Part shown: piece after piece, positions 5,918 through 12,973 of the stretch | Numbering within the stretch: the stretch's first letter is position 1 | Layout: each line of letters starts with the position of its first letter | Source of the DNA: Candidatus Saccharimonadota bacterium | GTDB taxonomy: Bacteria > Patescibacteriota > Saccharimonadia > QS-5-54-17 | Assembly (NCBI GenBank): GCA_007131065.1 | Contig: SLRF01000047.1 | Span: 1 to 13,294, forward strand | Length of the DNA stretch: 13,294 bases | Direction: 5' to 3' | Notes under the pieces: generated by a model | The model's input: only the letters and a program-made list of their open reading frames with translations | What the model was told of the DNA's origin: nothing | Databases searched by the model: none | Position numbers and translations under genes: made by a program

Positions 5918-6175
5918 AAGGCCACACGACTTAGGGTGGGGTATAAGCGTATGGCCTTACACATCCCTTCAAGCAAATCCAGACAGTTGCGACACTAACG
6001 CTGGACCGCTATAAAGGGAAGTGACAGTGCCCAAGAAAAACACGCTGGAGGGTAGGTCATGCGACTAAGTCGCATGTCATGTCATCGGTAAAACCGGACA
6101 TGATTGTCTTTGGGCAATGTCGTATAGTAATAGGAGGTGCTAAGAACGAATTTCGCTCTTACCGTATCTTTTTAT
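5918..6175 (+). ncRNA. Unassigned structured RNA between pth and dprA
   Basis: The 301-nt gap has no supported coding region but folds into well-paired elements. H1: 5918-5928 with 5948-5958 (one mismatch), extended by CTTA/TAAG. H2: 5960-6023, with CAC/GTG, TCCCTT/AAGGGA, AGC/GCT, TCCAG/CTGGA and GTT/AAC helices. H3: a closing stem 6023-6036 with 6107-6121 that encloses an 8-bp perfect hairpin (6058-6065 with 6069-6076, TAA loop) and a second stem (6077-6083 with 6097-6103 plus CGGT/ACCG). A terminator follows. Hallmarks of RNase P RNA, tmRNA, 4.5S/SRP RNA and T-box leaders were looked for and not found. A 6S-like single rod does not fit. No own promoter is obvious, so it may be the 3' part of the der-pth transcript or a leader for dprA. 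Class unknown. Confidence 0.6.
6136..6173 (+). terminator. Terminator at the end of the structured RNA
   Basis: AAGAACGAA and TTTCGCTCTT pair (6142-6149 with 6153-6160, one mismatch), with GGT/ACC at the base, followed by TATCTTTTTA. It would end the der-pth-RNA transcript before dprA. Confidence 0.55.
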
Positions 6176-6216
6176 CATTTATTTGTATCTTTGTCAATAC
6201 TATTGAATAGTTTTTT

Positions 6217-7065
6217 ATGAAAATTCGTGAAATCACTACGAATTCAAGCCAGTATCCAGAACTGTTAGGAGAGATACCCTCTCCGCCAAAACAACTTTAC
6301 TGCCTAGGGAGTTTGCGCAGTGACCTACCGTTAGTATCGATAGTAGGGAGCCGTAAGCCCACACGCTATGGCCGGACCGTCACAAGCGACATCGCTGCGT
6401 CACTGGCTAAAAACGGAATCGGTATAGTCAGCGGATTGGCACTAGGCATAGATGCCGAAGCCCACCGAGCAGCTTTAACGGCCGAAGGCTACACCCTAGC
6501 AGTGATGGCATCGGGGCTAGATAAATTCTACCCGGTCACCAATCGCCAGCTGGGCATACGCATTCTGAAGAATGGTGGCGCTATGATTAGTGAGTATGAG
6601 GAGGGCACTCCGCCACTTAAGCAGCATTTTCCAGCTCGCAACCGCATAGTCGCAGGACTATCTCAAGCCGTCATAGTCACCGAAGCGGCAGAAAAAAGCG
6701 GATCGCTGATCACTGCCAATTTCGCATTAGAACAGAACCGCCTAGTCATGGCCGTACCTGGAAATATCACTAGCTCCATGAGTAGAGGCACCAACAATCT
6801 CATCAAAGCCGGAGCCATCCCGGTCACGGATGCGAATGACGTACTTATCGCCCTAGGACTGGATACTGCAGATGAAAGCAAAAAAGCACCCTTAAGTGAA
6901 AAGGAGGCAGAGATAATCGCTCTTATAGACGATGGTGTCACCGACGGAGAAGAGATGCTTGTGCGTCTAAAGTGGAGCGCTTCTGAATTCAATCAGACTA
7001 TAACTCTCATGGAACTTTCGGGGCACGTACGTCATCTGGATGGAAATAAATGGATACGCTCCTAA
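6217..7065 (+). CDS. dprA: DNA processing protein DprA (Smf), short form
   Basis: Binds incoming single-stranded DNA during natural transformation and loads RecA on it. The Rossmann-like core is complete: VGSRKP (43-48), VSGLALGIDAEAH (71-83), the conserved FPARNRIVAGLS (138-149), SGSLITANFALE (161-172), PGNI (181-184) and GTNNLIKAGA (191-200). A C-terminal winged-helix-like region (about 215-282) is present. At 282 aa it lacks the N-terminal SAM-like domain of longer DprA proteins. No SD precedes the ATG; a weak -10-like TTGAAT (6203-6208) ends 8 nt upstream, so the mRNA may be leaderless. Its presence implies DNA uptake, though no other competence gene is in the window. Confidence 0.95.
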   Translation: MKIREITTNSSQYPELLGEIPSPPKQLYCLGSLRSDLPLVSIVGSRKPTRYGRTVTSDIAASLAKNGIGIVSGLALGIDAEAHRAALTAEGYTLAVMASGLDKFYPVTNRQLGIRILKNGGAMISEYEEGTPPLKQHFPARNRIVAGLSQAVIVTEAAEKSGSLITANFALEQNRLVMAVPGNITSSMSRGTNNLIKAGAIPVTDANDVLIALGLDTADESKKAPLSEKEAEIIALIDDGVTDGEEMLVRLKWSASEFNQTITLMELSGHVRHLDGNKWIRS

Positions 7066-7105
7066 TTATCCATTAACGTAAGCACTTAAGCTATCCTACC
7101 TCTGC

Positions 7106-7114
7106 TGATACAAT
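7106..7114 (+). promoter_or_regulatory. Extended -10 for the acidic orphan, probably leaderless
   Basis: TGATACAAT ends 7 nt before the ATG at 7122; there is no SD between. A poor -35 (TTAAGC) lies 17 nt upstream. Confidence 0.5.
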
Positions 7115-7121
7115 ATCGAAC

Positions 7122-7769
7122 ATGGAATTACCCTACTCACAAGAAGCAGATGATTTCAGCGAAGAGCTGATTATAACAATAGAAAAAGAGATGGCACCTC
7201 ATCCGTATAGTGGCTCACATCGCTGCGACCGCTACCTAGAAGAACTATCTGAAAGATACAGCGAAAAGGATGTTATGGTGCTTCTAAGTGGTACTGCGGA
7301 ACTCATAGAGCCAGTAGACAGAGACCTAGGACAGGACAGCGACTTCCCAGCAGCGAACGCTTTCTACCGTGGCGGTCTCATCGCACTGCGCATTGCCGAA
7401 GGCGTGCTCGGTGAAGACTTTTCCGAAAAAATCGCCGAGTGTAAATTAGAAATAGCAGATCCTAGTAGTGACGATGAGTTCGAAGAGTTCCACCAAGTTG
7501 CCTCTGGTTTAGCGGATATAGGAGCTATAGGCTACGAAGATGCAGGGGCGTATCGAGACTTCATAGAAGAGATCGAAGACGAAATATGCCCAGATATACG
7601 CATGCAAAGCTACATGCGCCGAGGCTTCGGGCTGATTATGCATCAAATGCATAAATACCTAGAAATTAAACAAGCAAAAGAAGTGGCTGCGCGCGAACAA
7701 GAGCTCGAGGGCGAACTCACAGAAGTAGACTGGAATAAAGAGCTATCCAAGCTCCTGGAAGAATACTAA
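7122..7769 (+). CDS. Acidic orphan protein, 215 aa
   Basis: Not recognised. It is strongly acidic, with clusters such as DPSSDDEFEEF and EEIEDEI, and looks predominantly helical and soluble. There is no signal peptide or membrane segment. The C-terminal third (EIKQAKEVAAREQELEGELTEV) looks like a coiled coil. The start is supported by an extended -10 ending 7 nt upstream, in the leaderless arrangement seen in neighbours, and by a clean 56-nt gap after dprA. Codon use matches the local ATA/CTA-rich style, so it is probably a resident gene rather than a recent import. It converges with the HAD genes, only 27 nt apart. Confidence 0.85.
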   Translation: MELPYSQEADDFSEELIITIEKEMAPHPYSGSHRCDRYLEELSERYSEKDVMVLLSGTAELIEPVDRDLGQDSDFPAANAFYRGGLIALRIAEGVLGEDFSEKIAECKLEIADPSSDDEFEEFHQVASGLADIGAIGYEDAGAYRDFIEEIEDEICPDIRMQSYMRRGFGLIMHQMHKYLEIKQAKEVAAREQELEGELTEVDWNKELSKLLEEY

Positions 7770-7796
7770 ACATTCTCTAGGCTGTCGGTATTGATT

Positions 7797-8363
7797 TTAT
7801 AATACTCCGAGCTCTTCTAGGCAATACTTGAGCGTCTCCACATCTTCAAAAACTATACCGTGAATTCCTAACGCTTTTGCACCATCGACATTCTCTTTAC
7901 GGTCATCTATGAACACTGCCTCTTCAGGAGACAAACCAGCTACCTCCAGCGCAGTCTGGAATATGTCCAAGTTTGGTTTCGTCATTCCGATTTCAGCAGA
8001 TACCAATATATGGTCGAATCTACGCTCCAAGTCGAAACGCTCCAGCATATGTCGCAGATAGTCTGAGCTAGAATTCGTAATCAATACTACTTGGTAGTTC
8101 TCACCTAAAGTATCGATTAGTGAAACTACGTCTTGATTGATGGCTTCATTCTGAGTTATATCACGTAGTAAATTATCATAATCGACTCCGAGAATCTCTG
8201 CTGCCTCCTTGAAATACGACTCTCCGTCGATATCCCCGATGTCAGACCGCGCAGAAATCTTGAGCAACTCCTCACTTATAGATAGCCCTTCTCTTTCGAC
8301 CCAGTTTGTTAATGCACCGGGAGCAATAACATCGAAAAAGTCTATGAACACTCCTTTGATCAT
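7797..8363 (-). CDS. HAD-superfamily hydrolase-like protein (second of a pair)
   Basis: HAD fold with small alpha-helical cap, probably a soluble phosphatase of unknown substrate. Motif I is FIDFFDVI with nucleophile Asp8; the usual second Asp at +2 is Phe10, and an Asp follows at 11. Motif II is LITNSSS (Thr96), motif III GMTKPN (Lys129), motif IV FIDDRKENVDGA (Asp153/154). Length 188 aa is normal for this group. It is clearly paralogous to the gene starting 3 nt upstream on the same strand, so the pair is one operon. Members with no Asp at +2, such as E. coli YihX, can still be phosphatases, so loss of activity is not implied. Confidence 0.9.
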   Translation of the reverse strand: MIKGVFIDFFDVIAPGALTNWVEREGLSISEELLKISARSDIGDIDGESYFKEAAEILGVDYDNLLRDITQNEAINQDVVSLIDTLGENYQVVLITNSSSDYLRHMLERFDLERRFDHILVSAEIGMTKPNLDIFQTALEVAGLSPEEAVFIDDRKENVDGAKALGIHGIVFEDVETLKYCLEELGVL

Positions 8364-8366
8364 AGA

Positions 8367-8936
8367 CTAAAACACTACTCCAAGCTCTTCTAGATCCCGC
8401 TCCATCTGATCTACGCTTTCAAACACTATGGAGTTAATCTTCAGAGCCGAAGCAGCCTCAGTATTAACCGGTCGGTCATCGAAAAAGACCGTCTCTTCCG
8501 GACTCACCCCGCCAAGTCGGAGTGCTTCTTTATATATACTCTCATTAGGTTTCATATCGCCGAATTCAGCCGATATCACTATGCCGTCATACAGGCGCTC
8601 CAGGTCGTAATTCTTCAGATGTCCACGTAGATATCCACTGACAGAATTCGATACCAATATAAGCTTGTGATTAGCACTCAATCTCTCTATGAGTCGCACT
8701 ACATGGTGACGCGGAGCCTCGAACTTAGCCATCTCCTCTCGTGCCCGTTCGCCGCTTATACCTGCCACCTCGCCAAGGCGCTTAAAGAACTCATCAGTGT
8801 CTATGCGCCCTAAGTCGGCATCTACTGCTATATCGTGTATCGACTTCTTGTCAGTAATGCCTCTATCAGCTACCCACTCGTTTAGTGTGTCGGGGAATAC
8901 AACGCCAAAAAAATCTATAAATATGGCCTTAATCAT
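8367..8936 (-). CDS. HAD-superfamily hydrolase-like protein (first of a pair)
   Basis: Paralog of the following gene, sharing the same layout: motif I FIDFFGVV with Asp8 and Phe10 at +2, motif II LVSNSVS (Ser96), motif III DMKPN (Lys129), motif IV FFDDRPVNTEAA (Asp153/154), and an identical ending theme (DLEELGV). The ATG at 8936 (189 aa) is preferred to a GTG at 8942, because TATACT lies 8 nt before the ATG, which suggests a leaderless message; AGGTG nearby could be an SD instead. It forms a two-gene operon divergent from the SDR-like gene. Substrate unknown; the DFFG motif resembles the DFGG form of sugar- and epoxide-type HAD phosphatases. Confidence 0.9.
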   Translation of the reverse strand: MIKAIFIDFFGVVFPDTLNEWVADRGITDKKSIHDIAVDADLGRIDTDEFFKRLGEVAGISGERAREEMAKFEAPRHHVVRLIERLSANHKLILVSNSVSGYLRGHLKNYDLERLYDGIVISAEFGDMKPNESIYKEALRLGGVSPEETVFFDDRPVNTEAASALKINSIVFESVDQMERDLEELGVVF

Positions 8937-8944
8937 TAACACCT

Positions 8945-8972
8945 AGTATAGCGAAGACAACTCCAGAGACAA
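8945..8972 (-). promoter_or_regulatory. Promoter of the HAD operon
   Basis: On the minus strand TTGTCT (8972-8967) and TATACT (8950-8945) are 16 nt apart, and the -10 ends 8 nt before the ATG at 8936. Both boxes match consensus well. Confidence 0.6.
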
Positions 8973-9003
8973 ATACGCCACTTACGCAGCTATCGCATAA
9001 ACT

Positions 9004-9012
9004 TGCTAAAAT
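9004..9012 (+). promoter_or_regulatory. Extended -10 for the SDR-like gene
   Basis: TGCTAAAAT is an extended -10; it lies 24 nt before the ATG at 9037, leaving room for a short leader with SD AAGGGAG (9024-9030). It diverges from the HAD promoter in a 100-nt gap. Confidence 0.5.
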
Positions 9013-9036
9013 GTAGATAGAGTAAGGGAGTTGTTG

Positions 9037-9666
9037 ATGCGTGTAGTCATATTCGGAGCAGGAGGGAAGACAGGAAGCCATCTAGTCGAGCAAGCACTGG
9101 AACGTGGGTATGAGGTAATGGCCTTTTCTTACCACATAGTGGATGCATTCCCCGACAGCGACCGGCTGGAAGTATTCGAAGGTGACGCTATGGATGAGAA
9201 CGCCGTCAAGCTCGCGACTACCGGTGCAGACGCCATCATCAGCGCGTTGGGTCATGGCACCGATACACCGGCCAACATGCAGGCAAAAAGCATGCGAAAC
9301 ATCATCTCTGCCTGCCGTTCGCACGGGATTAAAAGGCTAATAAGCCTAACTGGTAGCGGTGTTCGCGACCCAGGTGACAAACCGGGGTTCCTCGACAAAA
9401 CACTAAACCTAGCTATATTCATACTACTGAGGCGCATCATCCAGGACGGCGTAGAACACGCACGACTCATCCAGGAAAGCGACCTAGACTGGGTGATTGT
9501 ACGCGCCACGCGTCTAACCAACGGACCGAAGACCGGAGATTATTCCGTAGGTCTAGTGCGCAAAGGCGTAAGATACCGTGTATCTAGAGCTGACGTAGCC
9601 GATTTCATGCTCAACCAGCTAGAAGACGATACCTACTTACGCCAAATGCCCTATATCAGCCACTAG
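9037..9666 (+). CDS. NAD(P)-binding SDR-like (NmrA/flavin-reductase type) protein
   Basis: Atypical short-chain dehydrogenase with an N-terminal Rossmann fold: VVIFGAGGKTGSH gives the G-x-x-G-x-x-G loop (Gly7, 10, 13). Typical later strands are DAIISALGHG, RLISLTGSGVR and the DWVIVRATRLTNGP block common to NmrA/BVR-B-like proteins. The position that usually carries an NADPH-selective Arg reads AFSYHI, so NADH may be preferred (inference). Such proteins reduce small substrates or act as redox sensors; the substrate here is unknown. 209 aa is normal. The ATG at 9037 is chosen because AAGGGAG lies 6 nt upstream; two in-frame TTGs directly before it are less well placed. Confidence 0.88.
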   Translation: MRVVIFGAGGKTGSHLVEQALERGYEVMAFSYHIVDAFPDSDRLEVFEGDAMDENAVKLATTGADAIISALGHGTDTPANMQAKSMRNIISACRSHGIKRLISLTGSGVRDPGDKPGFLDKTLNLAIFILLRRIIQDGVEHARLIQESDLDWVIVRATRLTNGPKTGDYSVGLVRKGVRYRVSRADVADFMLNQLEDDTYLRQMPYISH

Positions 9667-9759
9667 GAATAGACATACACAATAAAGCATAAGTGTAGTA
9701 AAATCGAAGCAAGGCAGTAGCGGACGAATTCGCCCTCTTCTCCAGATTTATAAAACACC

Positions 9760-12282
9760 ATGGAATACTACAAACAAACTACCGAGGCTACTCTAGAAGG
9801 CCTCAAGTCAACCCGTCACGGCCTCTCATCAGAAGAGGTCAATACCCGACTCGAAACATACGGCCATAACGTCATAGAAGTAGCCGGAGAACCCTGGTGG
9901 AAGAAGCTTATAGAACCGTTCCGCAGTATCTTTATGCTTATTCTAGCTATCGCTGCCGGAATTAGCCTCTATACTCAGCACTACACCGACGCATATATAA
10001 TTATCGCCATCATACTCATCAGCGCAGGCATATATTACGTACAGCGCGCATCTACTGAACGCGTCCTTAAATCACTCAAAAAATACGAAGCCGCCGATGT
10101 CGAGGTGTTCCGAGGCGGTAAATCCCTGCAAGTACCGATAGAGGATATCGTGCCTGGTGATATAGTCAGGCTTTATGAAGGTCAGAAAGTACCCGCCGAC
10201 GCCCGCATATTAGAGGCCGACAATGTACGCGTAGACGAAGCCATGTTAACAGGGGAGTCAGAGCCCATCAGTAAACAGACCGAAGCCCTCGAAGGCGACC
10301 ACCCGGTATATGAGCGCGTCAATATGCTTTTCCAAGGCTCTTTCCTTACATCCGGAGAAGCGACTGCTGTCATCACCCAGACCGGCAACTTAACCGAATT
10401 CGGTCGCTTAGCCGTACTCAGCCAAGACGGAGAACTCAGCTCACCAGTTCAAGAGAAGATCGACAAGCTCATATCCCAGATAGTGGCCGTCGTAGCCGGT
10501 ATAGCCACCGTCATATTGGCTCTTAGTCTACTGCGCGGAATCGAACTGGCCGAAGCCTTCCATTTCATGCTTGCCATATCGGTATCGGTCATACCGGAAG
10601 GACTGCCGATTGCCATATCGGTCATATTAGTCCTAGGAATGCGCCGCATGGCCCAGCGCAAAGCGCTAGTACGCAATATGGCAGCGATAGAGAATATCGG
10701 ACTCATCACCACTATAGCCAGTGACAAGACCGGCACGTTGACCAAGAACCAGCTCGAAGTAGACCAAGTATGGCACCTATACGACGACAAGGAAGAGAAG
10801 GAGACTGCACTACACCTAATGCTTAGTGCCAACCAAAAAGAGGGCGTATCTCACGACCCGCTAGACAGTGCTTTTGCGCATTTTGCTAGCAATCACGAGA
10901 CCAGTACCGAATCATTTACTCACATCCGATCACTACCGTTCGACCAACTGCTAGCTATGAGTGGAAACGTCTGGAAGCAAGAGGGCACTTCCTGGCTATA
11001 TCTCAAGGGCTCTCCTGAGCGCATACTACGTAATACTTCACTTAGCGATGAAGAGCACAAGAAAGTAGAAGACCAACTGCATGAACTAACCACTCAAGGC
11101 CTCCGCGTCATCGCTCTGGCCCGCATCAAAGATTCCGATGTAGAGTCATTAGAAGAATTAGAAGATACCCAGATGGAATTCCTAGCCCTCCTGGCAGTAG
11201 CCGACGAACTGCGACCCGAGGCCAAGGAATCGATATTGAAGGCCCAGGGCGCAGGAGTGACTGTACGCATGATTACCGGTGACCATTTCGAGACGGCATT
11301 CTCGATCGGCAAGCAGTTAGGACTATGTGAGACTCGCGAGCAGGTTTTCGACAGTCGTGAGATGGCCGATATGAGTGATGAGGAATTATCCGAAACTGTC
11401 GCTCGCTCCCGTGTATTCGCCCGGGTGATTCCTGAGCACAAACACCGTATCCTTACCGTACTCAAAGAACAAGATATCACCGCCATGACCGGGGATGGGG
11501 TAAACGACGTACCGGCCCTTACCAACGCTCATATCGGCCTATCCATGGGAAGCGGTTCGCAAATAGCTCAAGACGCCGGTGACATCATCTTACTCGACGA
11601 TAATTTCAGCAGCATCACCGCAGCGCTAGAAGAGGGCAGGAAGATATTCGACAACATCCGGCGTATGCTCTTTTTGCTACTTACTACCAATGCCGGTGAA
11701 GCACTCACCATAATGATGGCGCTGGTCTTAGGTGTACCGATGCCGGTCCTAGCCGTACAGATTCTATGGATCAACCTAGTAACTGACTCGGCCATGGTGA
11801 TACCACTCGGTCTCGAGCCTGGTGAAGACGACCTGATGGATCGCAAACCGCGCAACCCCAAACAGCCGATACTAGGTAAGATAGTCATCACTCGTATGAT
11901 ACTTATAGCTAGCGTCATGGCGATTGTAACCTTGGGATTCTTCACTTACTTCCTGCAATTCACTTCCGAGGAATACGCCCGAACCATAGCCTTCAGCGTA
12001 TTGGTCGTCATGCAGTGGGCAGATGCTTTCAACGCCCGTTCACTCTGGCAGTCGATATTCTTCCGCATTCGCGTCATGAACAAATCTTTCTATGTCGGAC
12101 TATTCATAGCTATATCAATGCACTTAATAGCCCTGTTTGGACCGATGCAAGGAGCGCTATCTCTTGAAGCTATTAGTGCCAGCCACTTCTTCATCACTAC
12201 CGCCGTAGCTATGGTCGCCGTTATCATAGCCGGTGAGATACACAAGCTCATCATGCGCCGTATAGACCCTGATTTCCGCTAG
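9760..12282 (+). CDS. P2-type cation-transporting ATPase (Ca2+-ATPase-like)
   Basis: Membrane pump that uses ATP to export cations, most likely Ca2+. Signature motifs: actuator LTGES (163-167), M4 PEGLP (279-283), phosphorylation site DKTGTLT (Asp322), hinge TGDGVND (577-583), plus an N-terminal cation_ATPase_N region and a C-terminal cation_ATPase_C region with several membrane segments. Ion-site residues match the Ca2+ pump pattern: Glu280 in M4, Asn644 and Glu647 in M5 (NAGE), Asn672, Thr675 and Asp676 in M6 (NLVTD), as in SERCA. Length 840 aa is typical of bacterial PacL-like pumps. TATAAA (9749-9754) lies 5 nt before the ATG and there is no SD; a second -10-like TAAAAT lies further up. 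Ca2+ specificity is inferred from the site residues only. Confidence 0.95.
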   Translation: MEYYKQTTEATLEGLKSTRHGLSSEEVNTRLETYGHNVIEVAGEPWWKKLIEPFRSIFMLILAIAAGISLYTQHYTDAYIIIAIILISAGIYYVQRASTERVLKSLKKYEAADVEVFRGGKSLQVPIEDIVPGDIVRLYEGQKVPADARILEADNVRVDEAMLTGESEPISKQTEALEGDHPVYERVNMLFQGSFLTSGEATAVITQTGNLTEFGRLAVLSQDGELSSPVQEKIDKLISQIVAVVAGIATVILALSLLRGIELAEAFHFMLAISVSVIPEGLPIAISVILVLGMRRMAQRKALVRNMAAIENIGLITTIASDKTGTLTKNQLEVDQVWHLYDDKEEKETALHLMLSANQKEGVSHDPLDSAFAHFASNHETSTESFTHIRSLPFDQLLAMSGNVWKQEGTSWLYLKGSPERILRNTSLSDEEHKKVEDQLHELTTQGLRVIALARIKDSDVESLEELEDTQMEFLALLAVADELRPEAKESILKAQGAGVTVRMITGDHFETAFSIGKQLGLCETREQVFDSREMADMSDEELSETVARSRVFARVIPEHKHRILTVLKEQDITAMTGDGVNDVPALTNAHIGLSMGSGSQIAQDAGDIILLDDNFSSITAALEEGRKIFDNIRRMLFLLLTTNAGEALTIMMALVLGVPMPVLAVQILWINLVTDSAMVIPLGLEPGEDDLMDRKPRNPKQPILGKIVITRMILIASVMAIVTLGFFTYFLQFTSEEYARTIAFSVLVVMQWADAFNARSLWQSIFFRIRVMNKSFYVGLFIAISMHLIALFGPMQGALSLEAISASHFFITTAVAMVAVIIAGEIHKLIMRRIDPDFR

Positions 12283-12316
12283 TAAATCATGGGGCATATA
12301 CCTACAAGGCTTATGC

Positions 12317-12345
12317 TTGCATAAACTACCGTTTTAACCCAGAAT
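12317..12345 (+). promoter_or_regulatory. Possible promoter for the 144-aa orphan
   Basis: TTGCAT (12317-12322) and CAGAAT (12340-12345) are 17 nt apart, about 60 nt before the start codon. The leader would carry a small hairpin (AATGCC/GGCATT, 12343-12357 region). Matches are moderate. Confidence 0.35.
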
Positions 12346-12391
12346 GCCTGAGGCATTATCGCAAATCGTGATGATGTATACCCCAACTATC

Positions 12392-12396
12392 AGGAG
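12392..12396 (+). promoter_or_regulatory. Shine-Dalgarno that fixes a TTG start
   Basis: AGGAG lies 7 nt before TTG at 12404. The longer reading from the ATG at 12344 has no SD, and its extra residues use poor local codons, so the TTG is preferred. Confidence 0.7.
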
Positions 12397-12403
12397 TAGA
12401 ACC

Positions 12404-12838
12404 TTGTCAGACATCGACGCAGAAGAAGGCAGTGGACCGACCGTGCTCATCAGCCAGTCGGTCATTGAGGACAGTCAAGCCATGGTCGCTCTCCGAGAGA
12501 TGATCGGCGAACGTACTGGTGGCCAGGCCTTCCATCCCATCGTCATGCTGAAGTCGTTTGCCGAAATCCATGAAGCCACCATGGAGTACGCGCATGATGA
12601 GAAGCTGTATCAGAAGCAGGCTGCTCAAGAATTTGCGGCCGCTACCACGCACAGTTCGCGCATCGGGCTTGACTTGCCCGAAGTCAGCATCATCGCCATC
12701 ACGAAGGCTGAGTGGGACGACGGCGTCGACGCCAAGTGGTTCCTCGAGAGGTACCTCTACCCAGTGCTCGCAGACGTTTCCGACCGATACGTCCTCACCG
12801 CACTCTGGAACGAGAACCTCATGCAGTGGGACTTCTAG
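12404..12838 (+). CDS. 144-aa orphan protein with foreign-looking codon use
   Basis: Not recognised. A soluble mixed-charge protein starting MSDIDAEEGSGPTVLISQS, with likely helices in the middle (SFAEIHEATMEYAHDEKLYQ) and an aromatic, acidic C-terminus (ALWNENLMQWDF). No signal peptide or membrane segment. All nine isoleucines checked use ATC or ATT and none ATA, and Leu/Val use CTC/CTG/GTC, unlike the ATA/CTA-rich genes on both sides. That indicates either very high expression or acquisition from elsewhere. The SD, long terminator and separate transcription unit favour high expression. Shared codon style and terminator tail with the 3192-3720 genes suggest a common class of abundant small proteins. 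No homolog is recognised by eye. Confidence 0.8.
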   Translation: MSDIDAEEGSGPTVLISQSVIEDSQAMVALREMIGERTGGQAFHPIVMLKSFAEIHEATMEYAHDEKLYQKQAAQEFAAATTHSSRIGLDLPEVSIIAITKAEWDDGVDAKWFLERYLYPVLADVSDRYVLTALWNENLMQWDF

Positions 12839-12860
12839 TCCTGCTCTGATAGGGGCACCC

Positions 12861-12946
12861 AAGCGGTGTATCGTTACTTGTATCTATCATCCGCCTTAGG
12901 CGGATGGTTATCGATACCAAGTCTACGATGCACCGCTTTCTCTTTT
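12861..12946 (+). terminator. Very long hairpin terminator after the 144-aa gene
   Basis: Arms 12861-12874 and 12925-12938 pair over 14 bp (one G-U), continue with ACTTG-TATC / GATA-C-CAAGT, and end in an 8-bp perfect stem (12888-12895 with 12899-12906) with a TTA loop. The ~78-nt hairpin is followed directly by TTTCTCTTTT. It is far longer than a normal intrinsic terminator, so it may also protect the mRNA 3' end. Confidence 0.88.
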
Positions 12947-12957
12947 GATGTCGCGCC

Positions 12958-12966
12958 TGCTAGGAT
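12958..12966 (+). promoter_or_regulatory. Extended -10, probably leaderless, for the last gene
   Basis: TGCTAGGAT ends 7 nt before the ATG at 12974, with no SD between. It starts just after the terminator T-run. Confidence 0.5.
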
Positions 12967-12973
12967 TAGAACA

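Noticed and set aside
5930..5950. T-box-like AGGGTGG in the structured RNA
   Set aside because: The T-box core continues as NACCGCG; here it reads GGGTATAAGCG and no aminoacyl-tRNA synthetase or amino-acid gene follows.
5918..6175. RNase P RNA, tmRNA, 4.5S or 6S RNA
   Set aside because: No GAGGAAAGTC/ACAGAA pair, no tRNA-like TTCGA 3' end, no GGTCAGGTCCGGAA loop, and multiple separate hairpins rather than one rod.
7785..7810. Bidirectional terminator between the convergent genes
   Set aside because: TCGG-TATT / AATA-CTCCGA needs a two-base bulge, is AT-rich and short, and has no T-run at either end.
12344..12403. N-terminal extension of the 144-aa gene
   Set aside because: No SD before 12344, it overlaps a hairpin, and AGGAG is placed for the TTG at 12404.
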